Below are positions 34,261 through 42,893 of a DNA stretch of 64,000 bases, one piece after another. Both the position numbers and the translations under genes were made by a program. The stretch is from a bacterium SCSIO 12827. GTDB taxonomy: Bacteria; Pseudomonadota; Alphaproteobacteria; Rhodospirillales; Casp-alpha2. Below the pieces are notes generated by a model. The model was not told where the DNA came from, ran no database searches, and saw nothing but the letters and a program-made list of their open reading frames with translations. Each line of letters starts with the position of its first letter. Within the stretch, counting starts at the first letter, position 1. The stretch is taken from NCBI GenBank assembly GCA_024397995.1, contig CP073746.1, positions 496,001 through 560,000 on the forward strand, in the 5' to 3' direction.

Positions 34261-36504
34261 ATGTTCGATGGCAAACAATCGGCATCGCTGGCCGGCCCGC
34301 GAGCGCAAATTCGTGAAGCGTTTCGGCTGCCACTGGTCTGGAATCTGATCCTCGTCTTCGTACTGATCGTGGTGGCGGTATGCGCCGCGATCATCTACTT
34401 CAACCATCATCAAAATTCCGCGCTGACCTACGGATATACGGCGAACGTTATCAACGACATCGCGCGCCGCATCAGGTCGAGACTTGACCTGACATTGCGG
34501 CCGATTCTCGCCTTGGCCCACGATGCCGAAAAATTCGCCGTGCCGCCCGGCGGCGAGCCCCTCAACCCCGAGATGCGCCGCTTTGTCACAGCGTTCATGG
34601 AGATCAACCCGCAAATTCTCTCGGTCTACTTCGCGACCGGCGACGAGCAATTTCGCCAGATTTACAATGTTGTTGATGGTAGGGAGGTCGATTGGGGGCA
34701 GGTCAGGGTGCCGCCTAGCGCCCGGTTCGCTATGCGTCATCTTCAGGGCGCACCAAGCGCCCCGCGCAACGAGACGTGGGTTTTCTTCGACTCTGAACAA
34801 CGGGAAATCGGCCCGCCTTTTCATAGTGTACGGCAGTACGATGCGCGCACCCGGCCGTGGCATGTGGCCGCCCTGCGTGCCGACGGCACCGTTCTGTCGC
34901 GGCCTTATGCATTCGCGACCCTTGGTGTGGTCGGGGTCACCGCGTCAAAACGCGCCGGAGAGGAAGGTGTTTTTGGTGTCGATATGACGCTTTCCGATCT
35001 GTCGCGGGTATTAAATGACCTGGAGTTCTCGGGCGATGGAACGGCGGTTATTTTCACAGGTGATGGAACGGTGATCGCCTATTCGAATGCCCGGAAACTC
35101 ATAGTCAACGAGACGAAGGGGGTGTTCAGAGCGGCAAAGATTGCCGAACTCGAGGACCCCGTCGTCGACGCCATGTTCCGCGCGGCACGCAGCAGTTTGG
35201 CAGGGGGCGAAGGCTATCCATCCATCGCCGACATCGGCGAGAAAAGATCGATCGGTTTTTCCGGTCAGACTTCGGAGTTGTTGACCTTCAACGTGAACGG
35301 GGTAGCGCATGTCTCTCATGTGGTTGGCCTGGACGGTCTGGTCGGCCCCAATGTCTTTCTCGGCATTGCCCTGCAAAAAACAGATGTATTGCAGGGGGTC
35401 GATGAACTGACCATCCAAAGTCTGACATTATCGCTGTTGTTTCTTCTGTGCGGCACATCCCTTGTCATCCTCGTCGCCCGAAATCTGGCGCGGCCCATTT
35501 CCGATTTGGTTCTCGAGACCGACGTGATCCGGCGTCTCGAATTGGATAATCCCGTGCTGACCCGTTCACGGGTTGCCGAGGTTCAGGATCTGGCCTCGTC
35601 GATCGGCTCCCTCAAAACGACCGTAAAAGGCCTGGGCCGCTATATTCCGCAGGGCGTGGCGAACAACCTGATCACCCACGGAAGCTTGCCGGAGTTAGGA
35701 GGGGACAACCGGATGGTATCCGTCTTGTTCACAGATGCCGCCGGTTTCACCAAGCTGTCGGAGTTGATGTCGCCACAGGATCTGATGCGGAAGCTGTCGT
35801 CTTATTTCGAGGTGTTGTCGGAAGAGATTCTCGCGGAGAACGGGGCGATCGATAAGTATATCGGTGATTCCATCATGGCCGTTTGGAACGGGATCGAAGA
35901 CGACGCGAACCATGTAATCCACGCTTGTCGTGCGGCACTGCGTTGTGAAGCGGAAAACGACCGTCTGAACGCTATGTGGAGATCCTACGGGTGGCCCGAA
36001 ATCCAAACCCGGTTCGGCCTGCATTGCGGTGAGGCGGTGGTCGGCAACGTGGGATCGGAGACGCGCATGGATCACACGACGATCGGCGCCTGTGTCAACA
36101 TGGCGTCGCGGCTTGAAGGTCTGAACAAAATTTACGGCACCCGCATTTTGATAAGCGAGGATGTCTATAAAGTGGCCAAGGACCATTTTCTGACGCGGCC
36201 TGTTGACCGGGTCCGGCCCGTCGGCAGCACGATACCCGTGACGGCATATGAACTCGTGGGTTTTCTTGACGGCGACGATGCCCATGCGACGGATGCGGAC
36301 CGCCGACGCTGCGCCAGTTGGTCCGAGATCTATGTTTTCTGCCAGTCCCGCGACTGGCCGAATGTCTGCACCGCCCTTGAAGCCTACCGTGCCGAGTATC
36401 CGGAGGATGACTTGGCCCGGGTCTTCGCGGAGCGTATGCACCGTTATGTCGCGACACCCCCCGGCGAGGATTGGGACGGGGTCTGGGATTCCGACCGGAA
36501 GTGA
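34261..36504 (+). CDS. membrane-bound class III adenylate/guanylate cyclase with Cache-like sensor
   Basis: 747 residues. TM1 (about 25-48) opens a periplasmic Cache-like sensor (about 50-370), then TM2 and a short HAMP-like linker lead into a class III cyclase domain: VSVLFTDAAGFTKLSE with the first metal Asp, DKYIGDSIMAVWNG with the second, and TTIGACVNMASRLE with the transition-state Asn. This architecture senses a small ligand outside and makes cAMP or cGMP inside. The ATG has only a weak GGA upstream. Ligand unknown. Confidence 0.88.
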   Translation: MFDGKQSASLAGPRAQIREAFRLPLVWNLILVFVLIVVAVCAAIIYFNHHQNSALTYGYTANVINDIARRIRSRLDLTLRPILALAHDAEKFAVPPGGEPLNPEMRRFVTAFMEINPQILSVYFATGDEQFRQIYNVVDGREVDWGQVRVPPSARFAMRHLQGAPSAPRNETWVFFDSEQREIGPPFHSVRQYDARTRPWHVAALRADGTVLSRPYAFATLGVVGVTASKRAGEEGVFGVDMTLSDLSRVLNDLEFSGDGTAVIFTGDGTVIAYSNARKLIVNETKGVFRAAKIAELEDPVVDAMFRAARSSLAGGEGYPSIADIGEKRSIGFSGQTSELLTFNVNGVAHVSHVVGLDGLVGPNVFLGIALQKTDVLQGVDELTIQSLTLSLLFLLCGTSLVILVARNLARPISDLVLETDVIRRLELDNPVLTRSRVAEVQDLASSIGSLKTTVKGLGRYIPQGVANNLITHGSLPELGGDNRMVSVLFTDAAGFTKLSELMSPQDLMRKLSSYFEVLSEEILAENGAIDKYIGDSIMAVWNGIEDDANHVIHACRAALRCEAENDRLNAMWRSYGWPEIQTRFGLHCGEAVVGNVGSETRMDHTTIGACVNMASRLEGLNKIYGTRILISEDVYKVAKDHFLTRPVDRVRPVGSTIPVTAYELVGFLDGDDAHATDADRRRCASWSEIYVFCQSRDWPNVCTALEAYRAEYPEDDLARVFAERMHRYVATPPGEDWDGVWDSDRK

Positions 36505-36586
36505 CGGCGCGGACCGTCGAAAAAGAGAAAATTTAACGGCCCCGTAACTTGAATAGACGGTTTCGGACGACCACCTACCGTTAGAT

Positions 36587-36606
36587 ACCAGAATAACCAT
36601 TCTGGT
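36587..36606. promoter_or_regulatory. 8-bp inverted repeat before the isoquinoline-oxidoreductase-type genes
   Basis: ACCAGAATAACCATTCTGGT has perfect 8-bp arms and a 4-base centre, 78 bases before the first gene's ATG. No T-run follows, so an operator is more likely than a terminator. Confidence 0.4.
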
Positions 36607-36683
36607 GACGGGTTTTCGCCCGCCTAGGTGTCATCGGGGGCGCCGATAGAGAACGGTGACAAATCAAATAGGGAAGTCGAAAA

Positions 36684-37142
36684 ATGCCGAAATTGAACAT
36701 CAACGGCGTCGACCATCAGGTCGATGCACCGGATGACATGCCGTTGCTTTGGGCGATCCGTGACCTTGTCGGCCTGACCGGCACCAAGTTCGGATGCGGT
36801 CAGGCGCTTTGCGGCGCCTGCACCGTGCATCTGGACGGCCAGCCGACACGGTCGTGCCAGACCTTCGTCGGCGACCTTACGGGCGTCAAGATCACGACCA
36901 TCGAAGGGATCGGTGGTAAGGTCGCCGAGACGGTCCGCCAGGTCTGGACGGACATGGACGTGCCGCAATGCGGCTACTGCCAATCGGGCCAGGTTCTGGC
37001 CGCCGTGGCGTTGTTGACGGAAAGGCCCAAGCCCACGGACGACGACATCGACGCGGCGATGGACGGCAATCTCTGCCGCTGCGCCACCTATCATCGCATC
37101 CGGGCCGGCATCCATGAAGCCGCCCGCCGGCTGGAGGCGTAA
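36684..37142 (+). CDS. iorA: (2Fe-2S) subunit of isoquinoline 1-oxidoreductase-type enzyme
   Basis: 152 residues. Two [2Fe-2S] clusters: plant-type [15 protein letters not shown] near residues 38-52, and the helical one in CGYCQSGQ with [12 protein letters not shown]. It is the small electron-transfer subunit of a xanthine-dehydrogenase-family molybdenum hydroxylase. The catalytic subunit starts 3 bases after its stop. Two-subunit IorAB enzymes oxidise N-heterocycles or aldehydes and pass electrons to membrane cytochromes. Substrate cannot be fixed from sequence. Confidence 0.88.
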   Translation: MPKLNINGVDHQVDAPDDMPLLWAIRDLVGLTGTKFGCGQALCGACTVHLDGQPTRSCQTFVGDLTGVKITTIEGIGGKVAETVRQVWTDMDVPQCGYCQSGQVLAAVALLTERPKPTDDDIDAAMDGNLCRCATYHRIRAGIHEAARRLEA

Positions 37143-37145
37143 ATT

Positions 37146-39353
37146 ATGCTGCCCAAGATCATTGAACACCTGACCCCGGCCGTATCGGTGAAAACCAGCC
37201 GCCGTGCCTTCCTGGTTGCCTCGGCCGCCGCCGCAGGGGCTTTTATCATCGGCTTCGGCGCAGCACCCGCGGGGGCCGCCATGGGTGCCGCCCTGTCCGG
37301 CGCGCCGGCACCCTTCGATGCCTACCTGAAGATCGCAGCCGACGGCAAGGTCACCATCCTGTCGTCCCAATTCGACATGGGGCAGGGCGCCTATCACGGC
37401 CTCGCCACCCTGGTGAACGAGGAACTGGGGGCAGCCTGGGACCAGATCACCGTTGAGGGCGCGACCGGCGACCTCAGTCTCTATGGCAACATCGTCTGGG
37501 GCGGGGCCGTACAGGGCACGGGGGGGTCGTCCTCCATGACCACGTCGTTCGACCGCTACCGCAAGGCCGGTGCCGCCGCGCGCATGATGCTGGTCGCCGC
37601 CGCCGCCAAGGACTGGGACGTGCCTGCCACCGAAGTCGACGTCAAGGATGGGCGTCTGACCCATGCGTCCGGCAAGTCGGCGGGGTTCGGCGAGATGGCG
37701 GCCAAGGCAGCCCTGCTGCCGGTTCCAAAGGATGTCCCCTTGAAGGACCGCCAGGACTGGACCCTGATCGGCAACGGCGAACTGCGCCGTTACGACAGCA
37801 AAGCCAAAACCGACGGCACCCATCCCTTCACCATCGACGTGGTGTTGCCGGGCATGCTGACCGCCGTGATGATCCATCCGCCCAAGTTCGGCGCCGTTGT
37901 GAAATCTTTCGAGGCCGCCAAGGCCAAGGCCATGAAGGGCGTGGTCGACGTGGTGGCGACGCCGCGCGGCGTCGCCGTGGTCGGCGAACACATGTGGGCG
38001 GCGCTCGCCGCCCGCGACGCGGTCGCCGTGACCTGGGACGAGGCCAAGGCCGAAACCCGGGGGTCGGCGGCAATCCTGGCCGAATATGAGAAACGCGCCG
38101 CAGCTAAGCCGCAGGCCACCGCCCGCAGCGATGGTGACGCGACCAAGGCGTTGGCGGGGGCGGCCAAGACGGTTGAGGCCACTTTCCGCTTTCCCTATCT
38201 CGCCCATGCGGCGATGGAGCCCCTCAACGCCGTGGCGCGGATGAATGCAAACGGTACCCTGGAGCTTTGGGCGGGGCACCAACTGCCCGGCCTGTACCAG
38301 GGCATTGCGGCGGGCATTGCCGGGATCAAGCCGGAACAGGTCGTTCTGCACATCATGAAGACCGGTGGCGGTTTCGGCCGCCGGGGTACGCCCGACGGCG
38401 ACATCGTGGCCGAGGCCGTGATGGTCGCCAAGGCCATCGGGTACAAGGCCCCGGTCAAGGTGCAATGGACCCGCGAGAACGACATGCGGGGCGGGCGGTA
38501 CCGTCCGGCCTACGTCCATCGTTTGAAGGCGGGCATCGACGCCGCCGGCAAGCTGGTCGCCTGGGACCATCACATCGTCGGCCAATCGATCGTCGCCGGC
38601 ACGCCCTTCCAGGGCTTGATCCAGAATGGCATTGATCAGACCTCGGTCGAGGGGGCATCCAACCTGCCCTATGCCGTGCCCAACCTGCGTGTCGGCCTGA
38701 CCACGACAGAGGTCGGCGTGCCGCCCTTGTGGTGGCGGGCCGTCGGCTCGACCCATACGGCCTATGCGACCGAGGTATTCCTCGACCAGGTCGCGGCGGC
38801 GGCGGGGGCCGATCCGCTGGCGTTCCGCCTGGCCATGCTCGACCGCCATCCGCGCCACGCGGCGGTGCTCAAGCTGGCGGCGGAAAAGGCCGGTTGGGGC
38901 AAGCCCCTCGCCAAGGGCCGGTTCCTGGGATTGGCCGTGCACGAAAGCTTCCACACCTTCGTTGCCCATGTCGCCGAAGTCTCGATCAAGGACGGCGCGG
39001 TGAAAGTGCATCGGGCCGTCGCCGCGGTCGATTGCGGTACCGTCGTCAATCCGGACGTGGTCAAGGCGCAGATTGAAGGGGGCACCGGCTTTGGCTTGGG
39101 TGCCATCCTGGCCGAGGAGCTGACCCTGGCTGCCGACGGCACGGTGGAGCAGGGCAACTACGACAGCTATACGCCGTTGCGTATTTCGGCCATGCCCAAG
39201 GTCGAGGTTCACATCGTTGCGTCGGATGCACCGCCGACCGGCGTGGGTGAGCCCGGCGTGCCGTCCATCGGCCCGGCCGTGGCCAACGCCGTCGCCCGCG
39301 GCACCGGAAAATGGATTACGACCCTGCCGTTTACCCGAGGCATGCAGTCGTAG
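37146..39353 (+). CDS. iorB: molybdopterin subunit of isoquinoline 1-oxidoreductase-type enzyme
   Basis: 735 residues. A twin-arginine signal (SRRAFLVASAAAAGAFIIGF) implies Tat export of the folded complex to the periplasm. The molybdopterin-binding core shows QFDMGQGAYHGLATLVNEE, GGFGRRGTPDGD and a C-terminal VGEPGVPSIGPAVANAV with the catalytic-type Glu. It is co-transcribed with the 2Fe-2S subunit and ends at a good terminator. No maturation factor or cytochrome gene is adjacent. Confidence 0.88.
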   Translation: MLPKIIEHLTPAVSVKTSRRAFLVASAAAAGAFIIGFGAAPAGAAMGAALSGAPAPFDAYLKIAADGKVTILSSQFDMGQGAYHGLATLVNEELGAAWDQITVEGATGDLSLYGNIVWGGAVQGTGGSSSMTTSFDRYRKAGAAARMMLVAAAAKDWDVPATEVDVKDGRLTHASGKSAGFGEMAAKAALLPVPKDVPLKDRQDWTLIGNGELRRYDSKAKTDGTHPFTIDVVLPGMLTAVMIHPPKFGAVVKSFEAAKAKAMKGVVDVVATPRGVAVVGEHMWAALAARDAVAVTWDEAKAETRGSAAILAEYEKRAAAKPQATARSDGDATKALAGAAKTVEATFRFPYLAHAAMEPLNAVARMNANGTLELWAGHQLPGLYQGIAAGIAGIKPEQVVLHIMKTGGGFGRRGTPDGDIVAEAVMVAKAIGYKAPVKVQWTRENDMRGGRYRPAYVHRLKAGIDAAGKLVAWDHHIVGQSIVAGTPFQGLIQNGIDQTSVEGASNLPYAVPNLRVGLTTTEVGVPPLWWRAVGSTHTAYATEVFLDQVAAAAGADPLAFRLAMLDRHPRHAAVLKLAAEKAGWGKPLAKGRFLGLAVHESFHTFVAHVAEVSIKDGAVKVHRAVAAVDCGTVVNPDVVKAQIEGGTGFGLGAILAEELTLAADGTVEQGNYDSYTPLRISAMPKVEVHIVASDAPPTGVGEPGVPSIGPAVANAVARGTGKWITTLPFTRGMQS

Positions 39354-39360
39354 GACCGGA

Positions 39361-39390
39361 GACTGCCCGCCCTTGGGCGGGCGGTCTTCT
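39361..39390 (+). terminator. intrinsic terminator after the molybdopterin-subunit gene
   Basis: GACTGCCCGCCC pairs with GGGCGGGCGGTC (one G-T pair) across a two-base loop, followed by TTCTTCC. The position, 8 bases after the stop, fits intrinsic termination; the T-run is interrupted. Confidence 0.65.
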
Positions 39391-39415
39391 TCCGGCAGAA
39401 ATTAAATGGAAAACG

Positions 39416-39733
39416 TCAGGACGCGCACTTGATGCATTGCGCCGCCTGGGGCACGGCTTCGAGCCGCGCCGGAGGAATAGCCTCGCCACAGGTGACGCAG
39501 TCGCCATAGGTGCCGCCGGCGATCCGCTCAAGGGCGGTTTCGATCTGCGCGATTTCGATCAGCGCCGCGTTGCCCAGGTCTTCCAACACCTCATCGCCCT
39601 CGTTCTCCGTGGCGCGTTCTTCGAAATCCTGGCTGTCCGGTTCACGCAGCGTCTGGTCGATGTCCGCGATCTCCTCTTTCAACACCGCGAGGCGCTTTTC
39701 CAGGACCGGTTTCATCTTTTCCCCAAGATTCAT
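39416..39733 (-). CDS. DksA/TraR-type C4 zinc-finger protein
   Basis: 105 residues from ATG 39733, which has AAAGGGA six bases upstream; an ATG two codons earlier sits right against that site. An N-terminal coiled coil (LEKRLAVLKEEIADIDQTL) leads to acidic ERATENEGDEVLE and a C4 zinc finger, CVTCGEAIPPARLEAVPQAA then QCIKC. Such proteins bind RNA polymerase's secondary channel. It is divergent from the QueD-like genes and converges on the iorAB terminator. Confidence 0.87.
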   Translation of the reverse strand: MNLGEKMKPVLEKRLAVLKEEIADIDQTLREPDSQDFEERATENEGDEVLEDLGNAALIEIAQIETALERIAGGTYGDCVTCGEAIPPARLEAVPQAAQCIKCAS

Positions 39734-39819
39734 GGACATTCCCTTTCGGTTTGGACGTGGGCCATCGGTCGCGTCTGATCATTAGAATAACATAGTCGAT
39801 AACATCGGACATGACCGCC

Positions 39820-39833
39820 TTGAGCTAGGTCAA
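39820..39833. promoter_or_regulatory. FNR/FixK-like palindrome between the DksA-like and QueD-like genes
   Basis: TTGAGCTAGGTCAA matches TTGA-N6-TCAA and is palindromic except for one pair. It lies in the 194-base divergent gap, 87 bases from the DksA-like start and 95 from the first QueD-like start, so it could regulate either. Confidence 0.4.
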
Positions 39834-39927
39834 TTATCTGGGGGCGAAATCGCGGCGGTGCAACCGACAGCCGCTTTGCGGCCCTTCGGGCTTTTCTCGC
39901 CTCGCGGAATGCTCTAGGAAACCGGCC

Positions 39928-40296
39928 ATGGAACGGTTCATGGATTTCACCTTCGTCGCGGCCCAGCGTCTGACCGGCGTGGGCGCCGATCATCCGGCGG
40001 CGGCCCTGCACGGGCATACCTTCAACGGTACCCTGCGGCTGCACGGCACGCCTGATGCGGCGACGGGCTGGGTGATCGACCCGGCGGACCTGAAGCGGGA
40101 AATCGACGCCGTGCTGGCCGATATCGATCACCAATACCTGAACGAACTGCCCGGTTTGGAAAACCCCTCGACGGAACGCCTCTGCGGCTACCTGCGTGAC
40201 CATCTGGCCCAGCGCTTGTCCGCCGCCGGCACCGTCGCGGTCGAGCTTTGGGAAAATCCGGCCGTCGGCTGCATTACGGAAGGACGCCCCGCATGA
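39928..40296 (+). CDS. QueD/PTPS-like protein, first of a tandem pair
   Basis: 122 residues, clearly of the 6-carboxytetrahydropterin synthase (QueD) fold: DFTFVAAQRL, ALHGHTF, GWVIDPADLK, DHQYLNELPGLENPSTE. Compared with E. coli QueD the first zinc His is Gln (AAQRL instead of AAHRL) and the catalytic Cys before HGH is absent, while the HGH pair is kept. It overlaps the second paralog by four bases (ATGA). It may be a subunit of a hetero-oligomer rather than an independent enzyme. Confidence 0.82.
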   Translation: MERFMDFTFVAAQRLTGVGADHPAAALHGHTFNGTLRLHGTPDAATGWVIDPADLKREIDAVLADIDHQYLNELPGLENPSTERLCGYLRDHLAQRLSAAGTVAVELWENPAVGCITEGRPA

Positions 40297-40670
40297 CCGC
40301 TGCCCCCGGCACGATGACCGTCTACCACGGCTTTTCCTTTGAAAGTGCCCGCCGCCTGCCGCGCTTGCCGGACAGCCATATGTGCTCCCGTCTGCACGGT
40401 AATACCTTCCTGCTGCGTGTCGCCGTGACCGGCCCGGTCCGCGAATCGGAAGGCTGGGTCATTGATTTCGCCGAGGTCGCGGCCCGCGTCGAACCCGTTC
40501 TGGCGGAAATCGACCACCATTATCTGAACGAGGTTCCAGGCCTGGAAAACCCCACCACGGAAAACATCGCCGTCTGGCTATGGGATCGAATTGCGACTCA
40601 TCTTCAAGGACTTAGCGAGATCGAGATCCGTGAGAACGCCACCACCGGCTGTGTCTACCGAGGCGCCTGA
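40293..40670 (+). CDS. QueD/PTPS-like protein, second of a tandem pair
   Basis: 125 residues, closely patterned on QueD: FSFESARRLPRLPDSHMCSR, GWVIDFAEVAARVEPVL, DHHYLNEVPGLENPTTENIA and TTGCVYRG. The catalytic Cys (HMCSR) is kept, but two of three zinc His ligands are replaced: ARRLP for AHRLP and HGN for HGH. Thus it lacks exactly what the first paralog keeps at the HGH motif, and keeps the Cys the first lost. Coupled to the first gene by ATGA. Predicted to act with it in queuosine synthesis. Confidence 0.84.
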   Translation: MTAAPGTMTVYHGFSFESARRLPRLPDSHMCSRLHGNTFLLRVAVTGPVRESEGWVIDFAEVAARVEPVLAEIDHHYLNEVPGLENPTTENIAVWLWDRIATHLQGLSEIEIRENATTGCVYRGA

Positions 40671-40832
40671 CGCCCGCCGCCGTCGCCATCATACCGCCGT
40701 CCCACGGCTTTTCCTTGCCCGATTCTTCCCGTTATTACAAAATCTTGGCCAATGGTTTCGCCTCCGCGCAACATATCGGGGAATACCCCAAATGTGCGGG
40801 CGAAGGCCAATGCGGCAACGAGGAGACGTCCC

Positions 40833-41111
40833 ATGGAATTCCTGATCCTGCAGTCCAAGAAGGACCCGGATTTCTTTATCATCACCGACGCGCGGAACCT
40901 GGACCGCGCGGTGCAGGAATACCGGGATAATCAGCCCGGCGACGAGCTGTCCGCGATTCCCGAAGGCGCCGGCGGCCCGATCCTGTCATCGATCCCCAAC
41001 CTGTCCGTGGTCAAAAGCTTCATCGACCTGATCGGCTATTTCGGCCATGCGGTCGAAGTGCCCATGGAATGGCCGACCCCGGTCCAGCGGGACGACGCGG
41101 CGGCGGGCTAG
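40833..41111 (+). CDS. hypothetical 92-residue protein
   Basis: ATG 40833 has GAGGAG seven bases upstream. The sequence MEFLILQSKKDPDFFIITDA begins with a short strand-turn-strand, followed by an acidic helix (LDRAVQEYRDNQPGDE) and a final amphipathic segment. No transmembrane helix, signal or known domain is seen. It stands alone between the QueD-like pair and queF, separated by 162 bases from the former. Function unknown. Confidence 0.65.
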   Translation: MEFLILQSKKDPDFFIITDARNLDRAVQEYRDNQPGDELSAIPEGAGGPILSSIPNLSVVKSFIDLIGYFGHAVEVPMEWPTPVQRDDAAAG

Positions 41112-41187
41112 ACACCCGGAAGCTGGGGGACGGACTGGGCCCTTCCCCGCATTCAAGTCAGCGAATGTTGGAACGTCAAGGGCGGGC

Positions 41188-41652
41188 CTAGCCGCGCCCG
41201 CGATACCCTGCCACGCCCTGATCCGGAATCCACAGGCCTTTGGGCGGCTCACCCGTCTGGTGGAAAACGTCGATGGGGATGCCGCCGCGCGGGTACCAAT
41301 AGCCGCCGATGCGCAGCCATTTGGGCGCCGCCGCCTTCTTGATCTTGGCGGCGATATCCAGGGTGCATTTCTCGTGAAAGCCGGCGTGATTGCGGAAGCT
41401 GGCCAGGTAGAGTTTCAGCGACTTGCTCTCGACGATCTTGCGGCCCGGTACATAGTCGATGACCAAGTGCGCGAAATCGGGCTGGCCGGTGACGGGACAG
41501 AGCGACGTGAATTCCGGGCAGGTGAAACGGATCAGATAGGGCGTCTTGGGGTGCGGGTTGGCGGCGCATTCCAAGGTCGCCGTCTCGGGGCTGTCCGGGA
41601 TCGTCGAGGCCGCGCCCAGTTGGGTCAGGGTGGTTTCCGTCGTCTTCGCCAT
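41188..41652 (-). CDS. queF: NADPH-dependent 7-cyano-7-deazaguanine reductase QueF
   Basis: 154 residues, the short unimodular QueF. It reduces preQ0 to preQ1. The thioimide-forming C52 lies in [14 protein letters not shown] with the catalytic D59, and the NADPH motif ESKSLK is at 75-80. GNCxGC-like extensions of the long form are absent. It follows tgt by two bases on the minus strand, so the two steps preQ0 to preQ1 and preQ1 to tRNA are encoded together. Confidence 0.95.
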   Translation of the reverse strand: MAKTTETTLTQLGAASTIPDSPETATLECAANPHPKTPYLIRFTCPEFTSLCPVTGQPDFAHLVIDYVPGRKIVESKSLKLYLASFRNHAGFHEKCTLDIAAKIKKAAAPKWLRIGGYWYPRGGIPIDVFHQTGEPPKGLWIPDQGVAGYRGRG

Positions 41653-41654
41653 GG

Positions 41655-42794
41655 CTAATCGCCCTCAATCGCGGGAATGTCGCCCGCCGCTTCGCCGTCT
41701 TCGAACGCCTTCTTGAACGCTGCGAAGGTTCCGTTTTCGATGGCCTGGCGCATGCCCGCCATCAGTTCCTGATAGTAATGCAGATTATGCCAAGTCAGCA
41801 GCGTCAGCCCCAGGATTTCCTTGGCCTGGGCCAGATGGTGGACATAGGCCCGGGAATAGTTGGTGCAGGCGTAACAGGAACAATCCGGGTCGATGGGCCG
41901 GGGGTCGTCCTTGTGCCGGGCGTTGCGGATGTTCACCTGGCCGCGCCGGGTGAAGGCCTGGTCCGTGCGGCCCGACCGCGTCGGCAACACGCAGTCGAAC
42001 ATGTCGACGCCGCGTTCCACCGCCCCCACCAAATCCGACGGCTTGCCCACACCCATGAGGTAGCGGGGCTTGTCTTCCGGCAGGTGCGGGGTGGTGACGT
42101 CCAGGGTTTGGAACATCAGGTCCTGGCCTTCGCCCACGGCGAGCCCGCCGATGGCGTAGCCGTCGAAGCCGATGGCTTTCAGCGCCTCCGCCGATTCCCG
42201 GCGCAGGTCCGGATAGACCCCGCCCTGGACGATGCCGAACAGGCCGTAGCCGGGGCGCTGTTCGAAGGCATCGCGGCAGCGCTGGGCCCAGCGCATGGAC
42301 AGTTCCATGGACACGCGGGCTTCGGCCTCATCCACGCCGAAGGGCGTGCATTCGTCCAGCACCATGGTGATGTCGGCGTCCAAATCGTTCTGGATCGCCA
42401 TGGCGCTTTCCGGCGTCAGCTCGTGCTTGGCCCCGTCGATGTGGGAGCGGAAGGTGACGCCCTTTTCCGTCAGCTTGCGCAGGTCCTTCAACGACCACAC
42501 CTGGAAGCCGCCGGAATCGGTCAGAATCGGCCCGGGCCAGTTCATGAATTCGTGCAGGCCGCCCAGACGTTTGATCCGTTCTGATCCCGGGCGCAGCATC
42601 AGGTGATAGGTGTTGCCGAGCACGCATTGGGCGCCCGTCGCGGCCACGGCCTCGGGCGTCATGGCCTTCACGGTCGCGGCCGTGCCGACGGGCATGAAGG
42701 CTGGGGTTTCCAGCGGGCCATGGGCGGTGTCCAACCGGCCCCGGCGGGCCCGGCCATCCATGGCGCTGACGGTGAAATGCATCTGTTTGTTCAT
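41655..42794 (-). CDS. tgt: queuine/preQ1 tRNA-guanine transglycosylase Tgt
   Basis: 379 residues; exchanges guanine-34 of GUN-anticodon tRNAs for preQ1. The base-binding loop [12 protein letters not shown] carries the general-acid Asp, DECTPFG and GGLAVGEGQ line the pocket, the nucleophile Asp is in [25 protein letters not shown]-type sequence, and zinc ligands are [19 protein letters not shown] 42794 is used; four codons later another ATG exists. It heads tgt-queF on the minus strand. Confidence 0.95.
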   Translation of the reverse strand: MNKQMHFTVSAMDGRARRGRLDTAHGPLETPAFMPVGTAATVKAMTPEAVAATGAQCVLGNTYHLMLRPGSERIKRLGGLHEFMNWPGPILTDSGGFQVWSLKDLRKLTEKGVTFRSHIDGAKHELTPESAMAIQNDLDADITMVLDECTPFGVDEAEARVSMELSMRWAQRCRDAFEQRPGYGLFGIVQGGVYPDLRRESAEALKAIGFDGYAIGGLAVGEGQDLMFQTLDVTTPHLPEDKPRYLMGVGKPSDLVGAVERGVDMFDCVLPTRSGRTDQAFTRRGQVNIRNARHKDDPRPIDPDCSCYACTNYSRAYVHHLAQAKEILGLTLLTWHNLHYYQELMAGMRQAIENGTFAAFKKAFEDGEAAGDIPAIEGD

Positions 42795-42831
42795 GGCGCG
42801 GACTATGATGGGACCGCCGTCCACAGGCAAG

Positions 42832-42867
42832 CGCCCATCCGCCTCTTTTTGTCAGGGCGGATGGGCG
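42832..42867 (-). terminator. 12-bp stem-loop after the chemoreceptor gene
   Basis: CGCCCATCCGCC pairs perfectly with GGCGGATGGGCG across a 12-base loop. It lies 27 bases downstream of the chemoreceptor stop and 38 upstream of tgt. There is no T-run after the stem on the minus strand, so termination may need Rho or the hairpin may protect the transcript end. Confidence 0.5.
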
Positions 42868-42893
42868 TGCCGTGGGCCCCTCAAGAATGCGGG

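Noticed and set aside
36624-39212. 862-residue minus-strand open frame opposite iorA/iorB
   Set aside because: Shadow frame; low-complexity composition, spans two real genes and their junction.
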